A DNA stretch of 64,000 nt from Campanula takesimana (GCA_026119855.1 JAOWBW010001582.1:62001-126000); one strand, 5' to 3'; positions 46,302 through 60,024 are shown, counted from the stretch's first letter. Notes: a model not told the origin generated them from the sequence alone. Program-made: numbers and translations.

Positions 46302-48538
46302 TGTCGCGAACCCGACCCCGCGGGCCCGGAGTACGCGAGCTGGACGTCGACTTAAACAATAAACTCTAAAATAATGAAGATAAAAATTTCCTTTTATACC
46401 AAAAGATGATAACACAAAGTTTTGAAATCCAACTTGAACAACAAAATATAAACTAGTGTAAGCTCCATAAGTTTACACCCAAAATAATAAATATACAATT
46501 CTTAATGACGTCATTGTTTGGTGACACTATCCCAAGGTTATACATTTAAATAATGCAAACCGAATAACAACCTTCCCCAAAAAGCTATATCCACACTCGA
46601 CGTCCTGTCTCGTGATCAGCGAGTCTAATCCTTTCCACCTGGGGGGGGGGGGTTAAGGAAAAACAAAGACAAAAGAAAAGGGGGTGAGATAAATCTCAAT
46701 AAGTTACTAATGCAACTACATGACATGCTATGATGCAATAAGCAATAAACAATAATAAATATCACTTAGCACGTAGCATTTATCAGTTAACAGATAGCAG
46801 CGAAAATAAACAAGTAACAAAGGATATTAGCCAAGGTTTTCCAACTGATAGAACCAAATAAAGGTCGCTGCGCAGCTTCAATAATCAACAATCAACATCT
46901 TCATAGTAGTATGAAAGCTTGAAGAGAAAACCCCCGGTACCGGAACCAATAACAAAGTAACGTGCCACAAAGGACGGGAGCCATGCCACAAAGTCATGCT
47001 CCAAAACGTGTAGCTAGAATACTCACAAAAGGAGCTAGCTCATCCCATCCAAGGCCAATCTGGATGGGGAAAGAAGGACCAATGGGCGATGCTATACTGG
47101 ACTTGGCTTGTGCCATTATAGTATTATCCATTGCCTGACTCGATACACAAATAACCAGCTGGACTTTCAAATGAAAGCTAAGTAATAAACACTAGCTTAA
47201 ATAAACAACCACTGATTCCAAAGTAGGGAATCTTTATCACGAAGTCACCAAGAAAGTGAAATGAACCAACAACACATAATTAAAGTGTTCCAATAATCTC
47301 AACAATGATAACATAATTCCCATATCACATTCAATCACAAAGGATCCAGTTAACTCAAGAACACAACCAAAACTACTCACTCATCTCGAAGAGCTCAAGG
47401 AGAGATTTAAAACGATAACTTATACACCTAAAACGGAGTCCGGATGAGGGAGTTACGAACTATTGAAGATTGTCTACGAAAAGTACATGAGGATGAAGCT
47501 CAGGGCTTGTACAGCGGAGGGGGCGCACGCCCTCACAGAAAGGGTGCGCGCGCCCTATAGGATCAGAAGATTCATGCCAAAAAGGCCAGAGGAGGGTGCG
47601 CGCGCTCGCGAGAAAAGGGTGCGCACGCCCTTAGCATCAGAAGGTTTTGTTTACAAAGGGGCATAAGGGTGCGCACGCCCCCTCCCAAAGGGTGCGCGCG
47701 CCCCCTTGCCCGGAGGGGCAATTTCCGGCCAATTTTCTGGGTTTATTCAAGAATTCTTACCATTTTCACAAATTCTCAAAATCAATCACAACCAAACTTC
47801 CCACCAAGCATAAACATGAACCAAAACAACTTAACAACTAGAAAGGGACCTAAAACACATCATCTATCAACCCAAACTAAGATTGAAACCCAACATTCAT
47901 AACAATCACCATTTTTAACCAAAAACCAAAATAAATTCCAAATAAATCCCAAACTCCATCAAACATCAAATGTATCAACTAAAGCATTATATAAACATGA
48001 AATGAACACTCTAGCATAAAAATGGGGGAAAAGCAACTTACCCGGATTTTCTCAAAGATGACGGAATTCAAATATTTTTGGTTCCACGCGATCCTATCAA
48101 CGATCTAAACACATTTCATAAAATGAGTACTAAGAAAAGATGAGAGGAAGAGGATGAAAATGAAGAGAAAATGGAGAGAAGAAAAACTTACCTTTCTTGG
48201 AGAGAGAGAGAAAGAAACTGGGAATGGGGGATGGAGTAGGGTGAGGGAGAGGTGAGGGAGAAAGAGAGGGAGTAGGGAGATGATTTTTCCAAAAACTTAC
48301 ACTTAGCCCCCTCCCCACTTACTACACCAACTCTAATACTTCCTACTAACAACTAAGACCAAACAATACTACACTAGCACAAATGGCCCAAATAAAATGC
48401 TAGGCATAAATTATTATAACACATAAAATACACACATAAATTATTAATTAAATAATAATTTAAACAATTAAATAAGAAATAAATAAATAATTAAATATTT
48501 ATTATTAGAAAATAGAGACGGGTTTTCGGGTCGTGACA
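46302..48538 (-). repeat. gypsy LTR 1 (outer, 3' LTR)
   Basis: 2,237 bp, TGTCGCGAACCCGACC to GGGTCGTGACA. The poly-G run near 46641 has 12 G. Followed by the polypurine tract of internal copy 1. Small frames inside are not genes. Confidence 0.95.
47513..47718. repeat. GC-rich minisatellite in gypsy LTR 1
   Basis: About six imperfect copies of GGGTGCGCRCGCCC separated by 10-50 bp. Each copy is nearly palindromic and alternates purine and pyrimidine. The counterparts in LTR 2 (about 54375-54580) and LTR 3 (about 61241-61445) share the layout with single-base changes. Confidence 0.85.
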
Positions 48539-48572
48539 TTCACTCCCCCTTAAAGAAAATTCGACCCGAATT

Positions 48573-51500
48573 TTAACGAGACTTACCCGAAATGAAAAGC
48601 CACGGATATTTCTTCTCTATCTCATCTCGAAGCTCCCACGTCGATTCCTCAACATTGTGATTCCTCCAAAGAACTCTAACCAGCGGAATGCTTTTGTTCC
48701 TCAACTCTTGGACTTTGGTATCAAGAATCCGAACCGGTCGTTCCTCGTAAGTCATGTCGGGCTCTATATCCTCCGGTACCCTCGGTAACACGTGAGATGG
48801 ATCATGAACATACTTCCGAAGCATAGAAACGTGAAAAACATTATGTAACCGGTCCAAAGAAGATGGTAACGCAAGCCGATATGCTAGAAGTCCCACTTTC
48901 CCCAAAATCTCAAACGGTCCAACAAACCTCGGAGCCAATTTACCCTTCTTCCCAAGCCTTCGAATGCCCACTTTCGGAGATACCTTTAGGAACACGAAGT
49001 CTCCGGTCTGAAAACTAAGATCTCGTCTTCGGTGATCGGCATAGCTCTTCTGTCGACTCTGGGCTGTTTTCAGTCGGTCTCGAATAATTTTAAATTTCTC
49101 AACTGAATCCTGAAGCGAATCAATACCCACGATCTTCGCTTCACCGACCTCATCCCAACAGATAGGCGATCTACATTTTCTCCCATATAAGGCCTCATAA
49201 GGTGCCATCTCGATACTAGCCTGATAACTGTTGTTGTAAGAGAATTCCACTAATGGTAAATGTCTATCCCAAGAATCGGAAAAGTCTATCGAACAAGCTC
49301 GCAACATATCCTCCAAAATCTGAATGGTCCTCTCGGATTGACCGTCGGTCTGAGGGTGAAAAGCTGTGCTGAATCGCAAATCTGTACCCAAAGCTTCCTG
49401 TAACGCTTTCCAGAATCTAGAAGTAAACCTCGGATCACGATCCGACACAATGCTAACCGGGACTCCATGCAATCTCACAATCTCATCAATGTAAAGGGTC
49501 GCAAGCTTTTCCATCGAGTACCTAATGTCAATAGGCAAGAAATGCACTCTTGGTCAGTCTATCCACGATTACCCAAACACTGTCATACTTACTACGGGTA
49601 CGAGGTAGTCCCGTAACGAAATCCATAGTTACATGCTCCCATTTCCACTCCGGAATCTCTAATGGTTGAAGTAGTCCTGCGGGTCTCTGATGCTCGGCTT
49701 TGACCTGCTGACAAGTTAAACATTTCGAAACATACTCGGCTATTTCCCTCTTCATGTTGTTCCACCAAAAGTGTTGTTTCAAATTTTGATACATCTTCGT
49801 ACTACCCGGATGAATAGTATATCTCGATTTGTGACCCTCATCTAAAACTTGCCTCTTTATTCCACCAACATCGGGTACGCACAAGCAACCACGGAAAGTC
49901 AACACCCCATTCGAACTCATAGAAAAATCCTCGAAGTTCTTTTCCTTCATTTTACCCATTACTTTCACTAACTCGGGATCTTCTTTCTGAGCTTCCTTTA
50001 TTCTTTGAATTAGGGTCGAAGACACCCTAATATTCGCAAAAATAGCCCCATGTCTCGATTCACAAGGACACCAATCTCGAACATCCTCAAGCATTTTCCA
50101 CTCTCGAACCATCATCGAAGCCACATAAGATTTCCTACTAATCGCATCGGCTACCACATTCGCCTTCCCCGGGTGATAAGAAATCGTACAATCATAGTCC
50201 TTTAAGAGTTCCATCCATCGACGCTGCCGGTTGTTCAATTCCTTTTGAGAGAAGAGGTATTTTAAACTCTTGTGATCGGTAAAAATCTCAAACTTCGCTC
50301 CATATAGGTAATGCTTCCACTTATGCAACGCAAAGACTATCGCAGCCAACTCCATATCATGAGTAGGGTAATTCTGTTCACTAGGGGTCAACTTCCTCGA
50401 AGCATAAGCGATTACTTTCCCATTCTGCATCAAAACACAACCCAAACCCTCTTTCGAAGCATCACTGTAAATCACTAAGTCGTCATTTCCATTTGGTAAC
50501 GCTAGAATAGGAGCCGTAGTTAATCTCTTCTTTAATTCATCAAAGCTACTTTGACATTTTTCACTCCACACAAACGGTACATCCTTCCGGGTCAACTGAG
50601 TCATCGGAGTAGCAATCCTCGAAAACCCTTCTATAAACCTCCTGTAATACCCGGCTAAACCCAGAAAACTTCTGATTTCGGTCACTGACTCGGGTCTCTT
50701 CCAATCCACTATGGCTTCTATCTTTGAAGGATCCACAGAAATCCCATCTTTAGAAATAACATGACCCAGAAATGAAACCTTCTCGAGCCAAAATTCGCAT
50801 TTACTAAACTTCGCAAACAACTGCTCCCTCGCAAGAATGGATAAAACTGTCCTCAAGTGTTGCTCGTGCTCCCCTCGAGATTTAGAGTAGACAAGAATAT
50901 CATCGATGAAAACCACTACGAACGAGTCAAGGTAAGGATGGAAAATTCGGTTCATCAAGTCTATAAACACGGCGGGTGCATTAGTCAACCCAAACGGCAT
51001 AACCAAGAATTCATAACGACCGTAGCGAGTGCGAAAAGAAGTCTTCGGAATATCCTCCGATCGAATCTTCAACTGATGGTACCCACTCCTCAAATCAAGT
51101 TTAGAAAACACAACTGAGCCTTGAAGTTGATCGAACAAATCATCAATATGCGGTAGGGGGTATTTATTCTTCACCGTCACCTGATTCAACTTTCGGTAAT
51201 CAATACACAATCTCAAAGAACCGTCTTTCTTCCGCACAAACAAAACCGGTGCTCCCCACGGGGAAACACTAGGGCGGATAAACCCTCGATCAAGCAACTC
51301 TTGCAACTGAACCTTTAGTTCCTTCAATTCTGCGGGAGCCAACCTATACGGTGCCTTTGAAATCGGAGCCGTACCCGGCAAAAGGTCTATACAAAACTCT
51401 ATTTCACGATCTGGAGGCATATCATATTCAGAAGAGAAAACATCGGGAAATTCTCTAACTACCCGAACACTCTCCAAACTAGGGGATTCTTTCCTAGTAT

Positions 51501-52095
51501 CAAGCACACTAGCCAAGTACCCCTCACAACCACGATACAACAATCTCCTAGCTTTCACATAAGAAATGATACGAATATTCCTACCCAAAGGCATAGCCTC
51601 AAAAACAAATTTAGGCATATTGGGAATAGAAAAAGTAACAACTTTCCTACGACAATCAACAGAAGCATGAAACTTGCTCAACCAATCCATACCCAAAATA
51701 ACATCAAAGTCTTGAATCGGAAGGACTACCAAGTCCGCACACAAGACACAACCACATATAAGCACATCAAAAGCATGAAAGACTTTATCAGTCACCAAAC
51801 ACTCTCCCATAGGAGTTGACACTTCTAACACATAGGGCAAAGAATCAGATGCAACATTTAGCAAAGAAGAAAATTGTACAGAAATGTAAGAATGAGATGA
51901 TCCTGGATCTACTAACGTACGTGCGCTCACACTAGATATAGAAACAATACCTCCAATCACTGAGGGATCATCTGCCTGATGCTGATTCATTGCAAACACT
52001 TTTCCTTGGACCTTGGGCTTCCCGTAGCATCCCTTTTCTGACCCTGTGGAGCTCCAGCTCCTACCCCAGTCGGTTGACCTCTGAATCTCGGGCAA
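48573..52095 (-). pseudogene. pol: gypsy pol, internal copy 1
   Basis: Protease motif LVDPGSSHSYIS near 51900. RT with SPWGAPVLFVRKKDGS (about 51240) and FIDDILVYSK (about 50890). RNase H YSDASKEGLGCVLM (about 50460). An integrase zinc segment (Arg-His ... CLTCQQ, about 49715-49830), then core residues in MDFVTGLP (about 49610), VSDRDPRF (about 49440) and DGQSERT (about 49330). The chromodomain is near 48590-48720. A frameshift at about 49530-49547, inside the integrase core, splits pol into 855-aa and 324-aa frames, and internal copy 2 shares it. The start also overlaps a private one-base loss in a C run at about 52021 that shifts gag out of frame with protease. Confidence 0.93.
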
Positions 52096-53044
52096 TCCTT
52101 CACAAAATGCCCTAACTGCCCATAGTTAATACATTTCCCCTGTTTCTTCCAACACTGGTCCTCCGAGTGTCCTCCCCTTTGGTAATATGAACAGAGTCTC
52201 CTATTTTGGTTCCCTTGGTTCCCGGCAGTAGTACCCGGGTTCCTTGGGATCAGTTGCCCTCGGGACTGAAATTGTCCCCCAAAATTACCTCGGTTATCTG
52301 AACGGGATTGTGGCTTGCTCTGCCCTCCTTGCTTGCTAGTGTTAGTTACCTCGACCTTCTTCTTATGCTCCCCTATATCTTGCTCAATCAAGTAGGCTCG
52401 ATCCACCGCATCCTGATAAGTTTGAATCCTCTGTGCTATAAGTTGAGTCCGGATAGAAGTCTTCAAACCCCGAATGAATCTCATAGCTTTCTGTTCTTCG
52501 GTCCTCACAAGATAGTCACAATACCGGGCTAATTCTGTGAACTTAGCCGAGTACTGAGCTATAGACAACAAACCTTGCTCCAAGTTGAGAAGCTCGATCT
52601 CTTTTCGGTTTTGATCTACTACCGGAATGAAATGCTCTTTGAACTTCCGCACAAACAATTCCCATGCATACACTGTATGGGTATCATCCCAACTCGCCTT
52701 AACTCCTTTCCACCAATGCTCGGCGGCCCCAACCAATTATAAGCCGCAAACCGGACCCTATCCTCGTCCGTGCACCCAAACACATCATAAATTTTCTCCA
52801 TAGACTCAACCCATAGTTCGGCCTTCTTCACATCGGGCTCACCATCGAACTCCCTTGGTTTTAATTTCAGAAATTGTTCCAACCCGTATCGCGGAGGTGC
52901 CACATGCTCCTCTCTAGGCCCTTGGTCATGAATTGCCTTCATGGCCGCCTCAAACATGCCTTGGAACATAGCACGGTTCTCTTCCCGAAGATCATTCTGA
53001 TTCTGAGCCCCACTAGAACCTTCACCCGTTCTTCTTCTAGCCAT
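51987..53044 (-). pseudogene. gag: gypsy gag, internal copy 1
   Basis: Starts MARRRTGEGSSG (53044). It has the retrotransposon-gag region with LKPREFDGEPDVKKAELWV and VKASWDDTHTVYAWELF. The tail holds two knuckle-like blocks, CSYYQRGGHSEDQC and CINYGQLGHFVKDC, in which the second Cys is Tyr in both. A frameshift at about 52735 (after FAAYN) is shared with copy 2, so it predates the duplication. Confidence 0.88.
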
Positions 53045-53150
53045 CGTGAATAATTACCTGCATAAAACATCAACCGTTACTCATTCCGAACACATCTACC
53101 CTCCTAGGTCATACTAGTCCACCTAGACTTATACTTAGAGCTAAACCATA

Positions 53151-53162
53151 GCTCTGATACCA
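53151..53162 (-). other. primer-binding site, gypsy internal copy 1
   Basis: Complement of GCTCTGATACCA, matching initiator tRNA-Met. It abuts LTR 2, which therefore serves as 5' LTR for copy 1 and 3' LTR for copy 2. Confidence 0.9.
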
Positions 53163-53164
53163 AC

Positions 53165-55400
53165 TGTCGCGACCCTGACCCCGCGGGCCCGGAGTACGCG
53201 AGCTGGACGTCGACTTAAACAATAAACTCTAAAATAATGAAGATAAAAATTTCCTTTTATACCAAAAGATGATAACACAAAGTTTTGAAATCCAACTTGA
53301 ACAACAAAATATAAACTAGTGTAAGCTCCATAAGTTTACACCCAAAATAATAAATATACAATTCTTAATGACGTCATTGTTTGGTGACACTATCCCAAGG
53401 TTATACATTTAAATAATGCAAACCGAATAACAACCTTCCCCAAAAAGCTATATCCACACTCGACGTCCTGTCTCGTGATCAGCGAGTCTAATCCTTTCCA
53501 CCTGGGGGGGGGGGTTAAGGAAAAACAAAGACAAAAGAAAAGGGGGTGAGATAAATCTCAATAAGTTACTAATGCAACTACATGACATGCTATGATGCAA
53601 TAAGCAATAAACAATAATAAATATCACTTAGCACGTAGCATTTATCAGTTAACAGATAGCAGCGGAAATAAACAAGTAACAAAGGATATTAGCCAAGGTT
53701 TTCCAACTGATAGAACCAAATAAAGGTCGCTGCGCAGCTTCAATAATCAACAATCAACATCTTCATAGTAGTATGAAAGCTTGAAGAGAAAACCCCCGGT
53801 ACCGGAACCAATAACAAAGTAACGTGCCACAAAGGACGGGAGCCATGCCACAAAGTCATGCTCCAAAACGTGTAGCTAGAATACTCACAAAAGGAGCTAG
53901 CTCATCCCATCCAAGGCCAATCTGGATGGGGAAAGAAGGACCAATGGGCGATGCTATACTGGACTTGGCTTGTGCCATTATAGTATTATCCATTGCCTGA
54001 CTCGATACACAAATAACCAGCTGGACTTTCAAATGAAAGCTAAGTAATAAACACTAGCTTAAATAAACAACCACTGATTCCAAAGTAGGGAATCTTTATC
54101 ACGAAGTCACCAAGAAAGTGAAATGAACCAACAACACATAATTAAAGTGTTCCAATAATCTCAACAATGATAACATAATTCCCATATCACATTCAATCAC
54201 AAAGGATCCAGTTAACTCAAGAACACAACTAAAACTACTCACTCATCTCGAAGAGCTCAAGGAGAGCTTTAAAACGATAACTTATACACCTAAAACGGAG
54301 TCCGAATGAGGGAGTTACGAACTATTGAAGATTGTCTACGAAAAGTACAAGAGGATGAAGCTCAGGGCTTGTACAGCGGAGGGGGCGCACGCCCTCACAG
54401 AAAGGGTGCGCGCGCCCTATAGGATCAGAAGGTTCATGCCAAAAAGGCCAGAGGAGGGTCCGCGCGCTCGCGAGAAAAGGGTGCGCACGCCCTTAGCATC
54501 AGAAGGTTTTGTTTACAAAGGGGCATAAGGGTGCGCACGCCCCCTCCCAAAGGGTGCGCACGCCCCCTTGCCCGGAGGGGCAATTTCCGGCCAATTTTCT
54601 GGGTTTATTCAAGAATTCTTACCATTTTCACAAATTCTCAAAATCAATCACAACCAAACTTCCCACCAAGAATAAACATGAACCAAAACAACTTGACAAC
54701 TAGAAAGGGACCTAAAACACATCATCTATCAACCCAAACTAAGATTGAAACCCAACATTCATAACAATCACCATTTTTAACCAAAAACCAAAATAAATTC
54801 CAAATAAATCCCAAACTCCATCAAACATCAAATGTATCAACTAAAGCATTATATAAACATGAAATGAACACTCTAGCATAAAAATGGGGGAAAAGCAACT
54901 TACCCGGATTTTCTCAAAGATGACGGAATTCAAATATTTTTGGTTCCACGCGATCCTATCAACGATCTAAACACATTTCATAAAATGAGTACTAAGAAAA
55001 GATGAGAGGAAGAGGATGAAAATGAAGAGAAAATGGAGAGAAGAAAAACTTACCTTTCTTGGAGAGAGAGAGAAAGAAACTGGGAATGGGGGATGGAGTA
55101 GGGTGAGGGAGAGGTGAGGGAGAAAGAGAGGGAGTAGGGAGATGATTTTTCCAAAAACTTACACTTAGCCCCCTCCCCACTTACTACACCAACTCTAATA
55201 CTTCCTACTAACAACTAAGACCAAACAATACTACACTAGCACAAATGGCCCAAATAAAATGCTAGGCATAAATTATTATAACACATAAAATACACACATA
55301 AATTATTAATTAAATAATAATTTAAACAATTAAATAAGAAATAAATAAATAATTAAATATTTATTATTAGAAAATAGAGACGGGTTTTCGGGTCGTGACA
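53165..55400 (-). repeat. gypsy LTR 2 (middle, recombinant)
   Basis: 2,236 bp with an 11-G run. Left of about 54690 it carries LTR 3-type bases at the sites where LTR 1 and LTR 3 differ (start CGACCCTGACC; agcggaaat; aaggttcatg; gggtccgcgc; caagaataa; aacttgac). Right of about 54845 it carries LTR 1-type bases (aaagcatt; gaaaatggag; gagagagaga; actaagacc; atactacact; aatacacacat). It has four private changes. Confidence 0.93.
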
Positions 55401-55434
55401 TTCACTCCCCCTTAAAGAAAATTCGACCCGAATT

Positions 55435-58400
55435 TTAACGAGACTTACCCGAAATGAAAAGCCACGGATATTTCTTCTCTATCTCATCTCGAAGCTCCCA
55501 CGTCGATTCCTCAACATTGTGATTCCTCCAAAGAACTCTAACCAGCGGAATGCTTTTGTTCCTCAACTCTTGGACTTTGGTATCAAGAATCCGAACCGGT
55601 CGTTCCTCGTAAGTCATGTCGGGCTCTATATCCTCCGGTACCCTCGGTAACACGTGAGATGGATCATGAACATACTTCCGAAGCATAGAAACGTGAAAAA
55701 CATTATGTAACCGGTCCAAAGAAGATGGTAACGCAAGCCGATATGCTAGAAGTCCCACTTTCCCCAAAATCTCAAACGGTCCAACAAACCTCGGAGCCAA
55801 TTTACCCTTCTTCCCAAGCCTTCGAATGCCCACTTTCGGAGATACCTTTAGGAACACGAAGTCTCCGGTCTGAAAACTAAGATCTCGTCTTCGGTGATCG
55901 GCATAGCTCTTCTGTCGACTCTGGGCTGTTTTCAGTCGGTCTCGAATAATTTTAAATTTCTCAACTGAATCCTGAAGCGAATCAATACCCACGATCTTCG
56001 CTTCACCGACCTCATCCCAACAGATAGGCGATCTACATTTTCTCCCATATAAGGCCTCATAAGGTGCCATCTCGATACTAGCCTGATAACTGTTGTTGTA
56101 AGAGAATTCCACTAATGGTAAATGTCTATCCCAAGAATCGGAAAAGTCTATCGAACAAGCTCGCAACATATCCTCCAAAATCTGAATGGTCCTCTCGGAT
56201 TGACCGTCGGTCTGAGGGTGAAAAGCTGTGCTGAATCGCAAATCTGTACCCAAAGCTTCCTGTAACGCTTTCCAGAATCTAGAAGTAAACCTCGGATCAC
56301 GATCCGACACAATGCTAACCGGGACTCCATGCAATCTCACAATCTCATCAATGTAAAGGGTCGCAAGCTTTTCCATCGAGTACCTAATGTCAATAGGCAA
56401 GAAATGCACTCTTGGTCAGTCTATCCACGATTACCCAAACACTGTCATACTTACTACGGGTACGAGGTAGTCCCGTAACGAAATCCATAGTTACATGCTC
56501 CCATTTCCACTCCGGAATCTCTAATGGTTGAAGTAGTCCTGCGGGTCTCTGATGCTCGGCTTTGACCTGCTGACAAGTTAAACATTTCGAAACATACTCG
56601 GCTATTTCCCTCTTCATGTTGTTCCACCAAAAGTGTTGTTTCAAATTTTGATACATCTTCGTACTACCCGGATGAATAGTATATCTCGATTTGTGACCCT
56701 CATCTAAAACTTGCCTCTTTATTCCACCAACATCGGGTACGCACAAGCAACCACGGAAAGTCAACACCCCATTCGAACTCATAGAAAAATCCTCGAAGTT
56801 CTTTTCCTTCATTTTACCCATTACTTTCACTAACTCGGGATCTTCTTTCTGAGCTTCCTTTATTCTTTGAATTAGGGTCGAAGACACCCTAATATTCGCA
56901 AAAATAGCCCCATGTCTCGATTCACAAGGACACCAATCTCGAACATCCTCAAGCATTTTCCACTCTCGAACCATCATCGAAGCCACATAAGATTTCCTAC
57001 TAATCGCATCGGCTACCACATTCGCCTTCCCCGGGTGATAAGAAATCGTACAATCATAGTCCTTTAAGAGTTCCATCCATCGACGCTGCCGGTTGTTCAA
57101 TTCCTTTTGAGAGAAGAGGTATTTTAAACTCTTGTGATCGGTAAAAATCTCAAACTTCGCTCCATATAGGTAATGCTTCCACTTATGCAACGCAAAGACT
57201 ATCGCAGCCAACTCCATATCATGAGTAGGGTAATTCTGTTCACTAGGGGTCAACTTCCTCGAAGCATAAGCGATTACTTTCCCATTCTGCATCAAAACAC
57301 AACCCAAACCCTCTTTCGAAGCATCACTGTAAATCACTAAGTCGTCATTTCCATTTGGTAACGCTAGAATAGGAGCCGTAGTTAATCTCTTCTTTAATTC
57401 ATCAAAGCTACTTTGACATTTTTCACTCCACACAAACGGTACATCCTTCCGGGTCAACTGAGTCATCGGAGTAGCAATCCTCGAAAACCCTTCTATAAAC
57501 CTCCTGTAATACCCGGCTAAACCCAGAAAACTTCTGATTTCGGTCACTGACTCGGGTCTCTTCCAATCCACTATGGCTTCTATCTTTGAAGGATCCACAG
57601 AAATCCCATCTTTAGAAATAACATGACCCAGAAATGAAACCTTCTCGAGCCAAAATTCGCATTTACTAAACTTCGCAAACAACTGCTCCCTCGCAAGAAT
57701 GGATAAAACTGTCCTCAAGTGTTGCTCGTGCTCCCCTCGAGATTTAGAGTAGACAAGAATATCATCGATGAAAACCACTACGAACGAGTCAAGGTAAGGA
57801 TGGAAAATTCGGTTCATCAAGTCTATAAACACGGCGGGTGCATTAGTCAACCCAAACGGCATAACCAAGAATTCATAACGACCGTAGCGAGTGCGAAAAG
57901 AAGTCTTCGGAATATCCTCCGATCGAATCTTCAACTGATGGTACCCACTCCTCAAATCAAGTTTAGAAAACACAACTGAGCCTTGAAGTTGATCGAACAA
58001 ATCATCAATATGCGGTAGGGGGTATTTATTCTTCACCGTCACCTGATTCAACTTTCGGTAATCAATACACAATCTCAAAGAACCGTCTTTCTTCCGCACA
58101 AACAAAACCGGTGCTCCCCACGGGGAAACACTAGGGCGGATAAACCCTCGATCAAGCAACTCTTGCAACTGAACCTTTAGTTCCTTCAATTCTGCGGGAG
58201 CCAACCTATACGGTGCCTTTGAAATCGGAGCCGTACCCGGCAAAAGGTCTATACAAAACTCTATTTCACGATCTGGAGGCATATCATATTCAGAAGAGAA
58301 AACATCGGGAAATTCTCTAACTACCCGAACACTCTCCAAACTAGGGGATTCTTTCCTAGTATCAAGCACACTAGCCAAGTACCCCTCACAACCACGATAC

Positions 58401-58627
58401 AACAATCTCCTAGCTTTCACATAAGAAATGATACGAATATTCCTACCCAAAGGCATAGCCTCAAAAACAAATTTAGGCATATTGGGAATAGAAAAAGTAA
58501 CAACTTTCCTACGACAATCAACAGAAGCATGAAACTTGCTCAACCAATCCATACCCAAAATAACATCAAAGTCTTGAATCGGAAGGACTACCAAGTCCGC
58601 ACACAAGACACAACCACATATAAGCAC
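55435..58627 (-). pseudogene. pol: gypsy pol, internal copy 2
   Basis: Same domain order as copy 1, offset by 6,862 bp and nearly identical. The shared integrase frameshift is at about 56392-56409. RT and RNase H are open in a 745-aa frame. A private one-base loss in an A run at about 58633 separates protease, which here stays fused to gag, from the downstream pol frame. Confidence 0.93.
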
Positions 58628-59906
58628 ATCAAAGCATGAAAGACTTTATCAGTCACCAAACACTCTCCCATAGGAGTTGACACTTCTAACACATAGGGCA
58701 AAGAATCAGATGCAACATTTAGCAAAGAAGCAAATTGTACAGAAATGTAAGAATGAGATGATCCTGGATCTACTAACGTACGTGCGCTCACACTAGATAT
58801 AGAAACAATACCTCCAATCACTGAGGGATCATCTGCCTGATGCTGATTCATTGCAAACACTTTTCCTTGGACCTTGGGCTTCCCCGTAGCATCCCTTTTC
58901 TGACCCTGTGGAGCTCCAGCTCCTACCCCAGTCGGTTGACCTCTGAATCTCGGGCAATCCTTCACAAAATGCCCTAACTGCCCATAGTTAATACATTTCC
59001 CCTGTTTCTTCCAACACTGGTCCTCCGAGTGTCCTCCCCTTTGGTAATATGAACAGAGTCTCCTATTTTGGTTCCCTTGGTTCCCGGCAGTAGTACCCGG
59101 GTTCCTTGGGATCAGTTGCCCTCGGGACTGAAATTGTCCCCCAAAATTACCTCGGTTATCTGAACGGGATTGTGGCTTGCTCTGCCCTCCTTGCTTGCTA
59201 GTGTTAGTTACCTCGACCTTCTTCTTATGCTCCCCTATATCTTGCTCAATCAAGTAGGCTCGATCCACCGCATCCTGATAAGTTTGAATCCTCTGTGCTA
59301 TAAGTTGAGTCCGGATAGAAGTCTTCAAACCCCGAATGAATCTCATAGCTTTCTGTTCTTCGGTCCTCACAAGATAGTCACAATACCGGGCTAATTCTGT
59401 GAACTTAGCCGAGTACTGAGCTATAGACAACAAACCTTGCTCCAAGTTGAGAAGCTCGATCTCTTTTCGGTTTTGATCTACTACCGGAATGAAATGCTCT
59501 TTGAACTTCCGCACAAACAATTCCCATGCATACACTGTATGGGTATCATCCCAACTCGCCTTAACTCCTTTCCACCAATGCTCGGCGGCCCCAACCAATT
59601 ATAAGCCGCAAACCGGACCCTATCCTCGTCCGTGCACCCAAACACATCATAAATTTTCTCCATAGACTCAACCCATAGTTCGGCCTTCTTCACATCGGGC
59701 TCACCATCGAACTCCCTTGGTTTTAATTTCAGAAATTGTTCCAACCCGTATCGCGGAGGTGCCACATGCTCCTCTCTAGGCCCTTGGTCATGAATTGCCT
59801 TCATGGCCGCCTCAAACATGCCTTGGAACATAGCACGGTTCTCTTCCCGAAGATCATTCTGATTCTGAGCCCCACTAGAACCTTCACCCGTTCTTCTTCT
59901 AGCCAT
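58588..59906 (-). pseudogene. gag: gypsy gag-protease, internal copy 2
   Basis: As copy 1 with the shared frameshift at about 59597. Here the C run at about 58883 is intact, so gag reads through the knuckle region into protease (LVDPGSSHSYIS). It then ends at the private A-run frameshift. One substitution changes a Ser to Ala near 58730 relative to copy 1. Confidence 0.88.
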
Positions 59907-60012
59907 CGTGAATAATTACCTGCATAAAACATCAACCGTTACTCATTCCGAACACATCTACCCTCCTAGGTCATACTAGTCCACCTAGACTTATACTTAG
60001 AGCTAAACCATA

Positions 60013-60024
60013 GCTCTGATACCA
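60013..60024 (-). other. primer-binding site, gypsy internal copy 2
   Basis: Complement of GCTCTGATACCA next to LTR 3. Confidence 0.9.

Noticed and set aside
47463..47902. Small frames inside the gypsy LTRs (repeated at 54325 and 61191)
   Set aside because: They translate the GC-rich minisatellite and flanking LTR DNA; no protein family, and present only because the LTR is repeated.
48130..48318. Pro/Ser-rich minus-strand frame in the LTR
   Set aside because: It is the translation of a purine-rich gagaggg tract; compositional artefact.
51461..51600. CRISPR-like or tandem-array structure in this or other repeated regions
   Set aside because: Repeats in the window are LTRs, MITEs and microsatellites; no spacer-repeat architecture, and the genome is a plant's.
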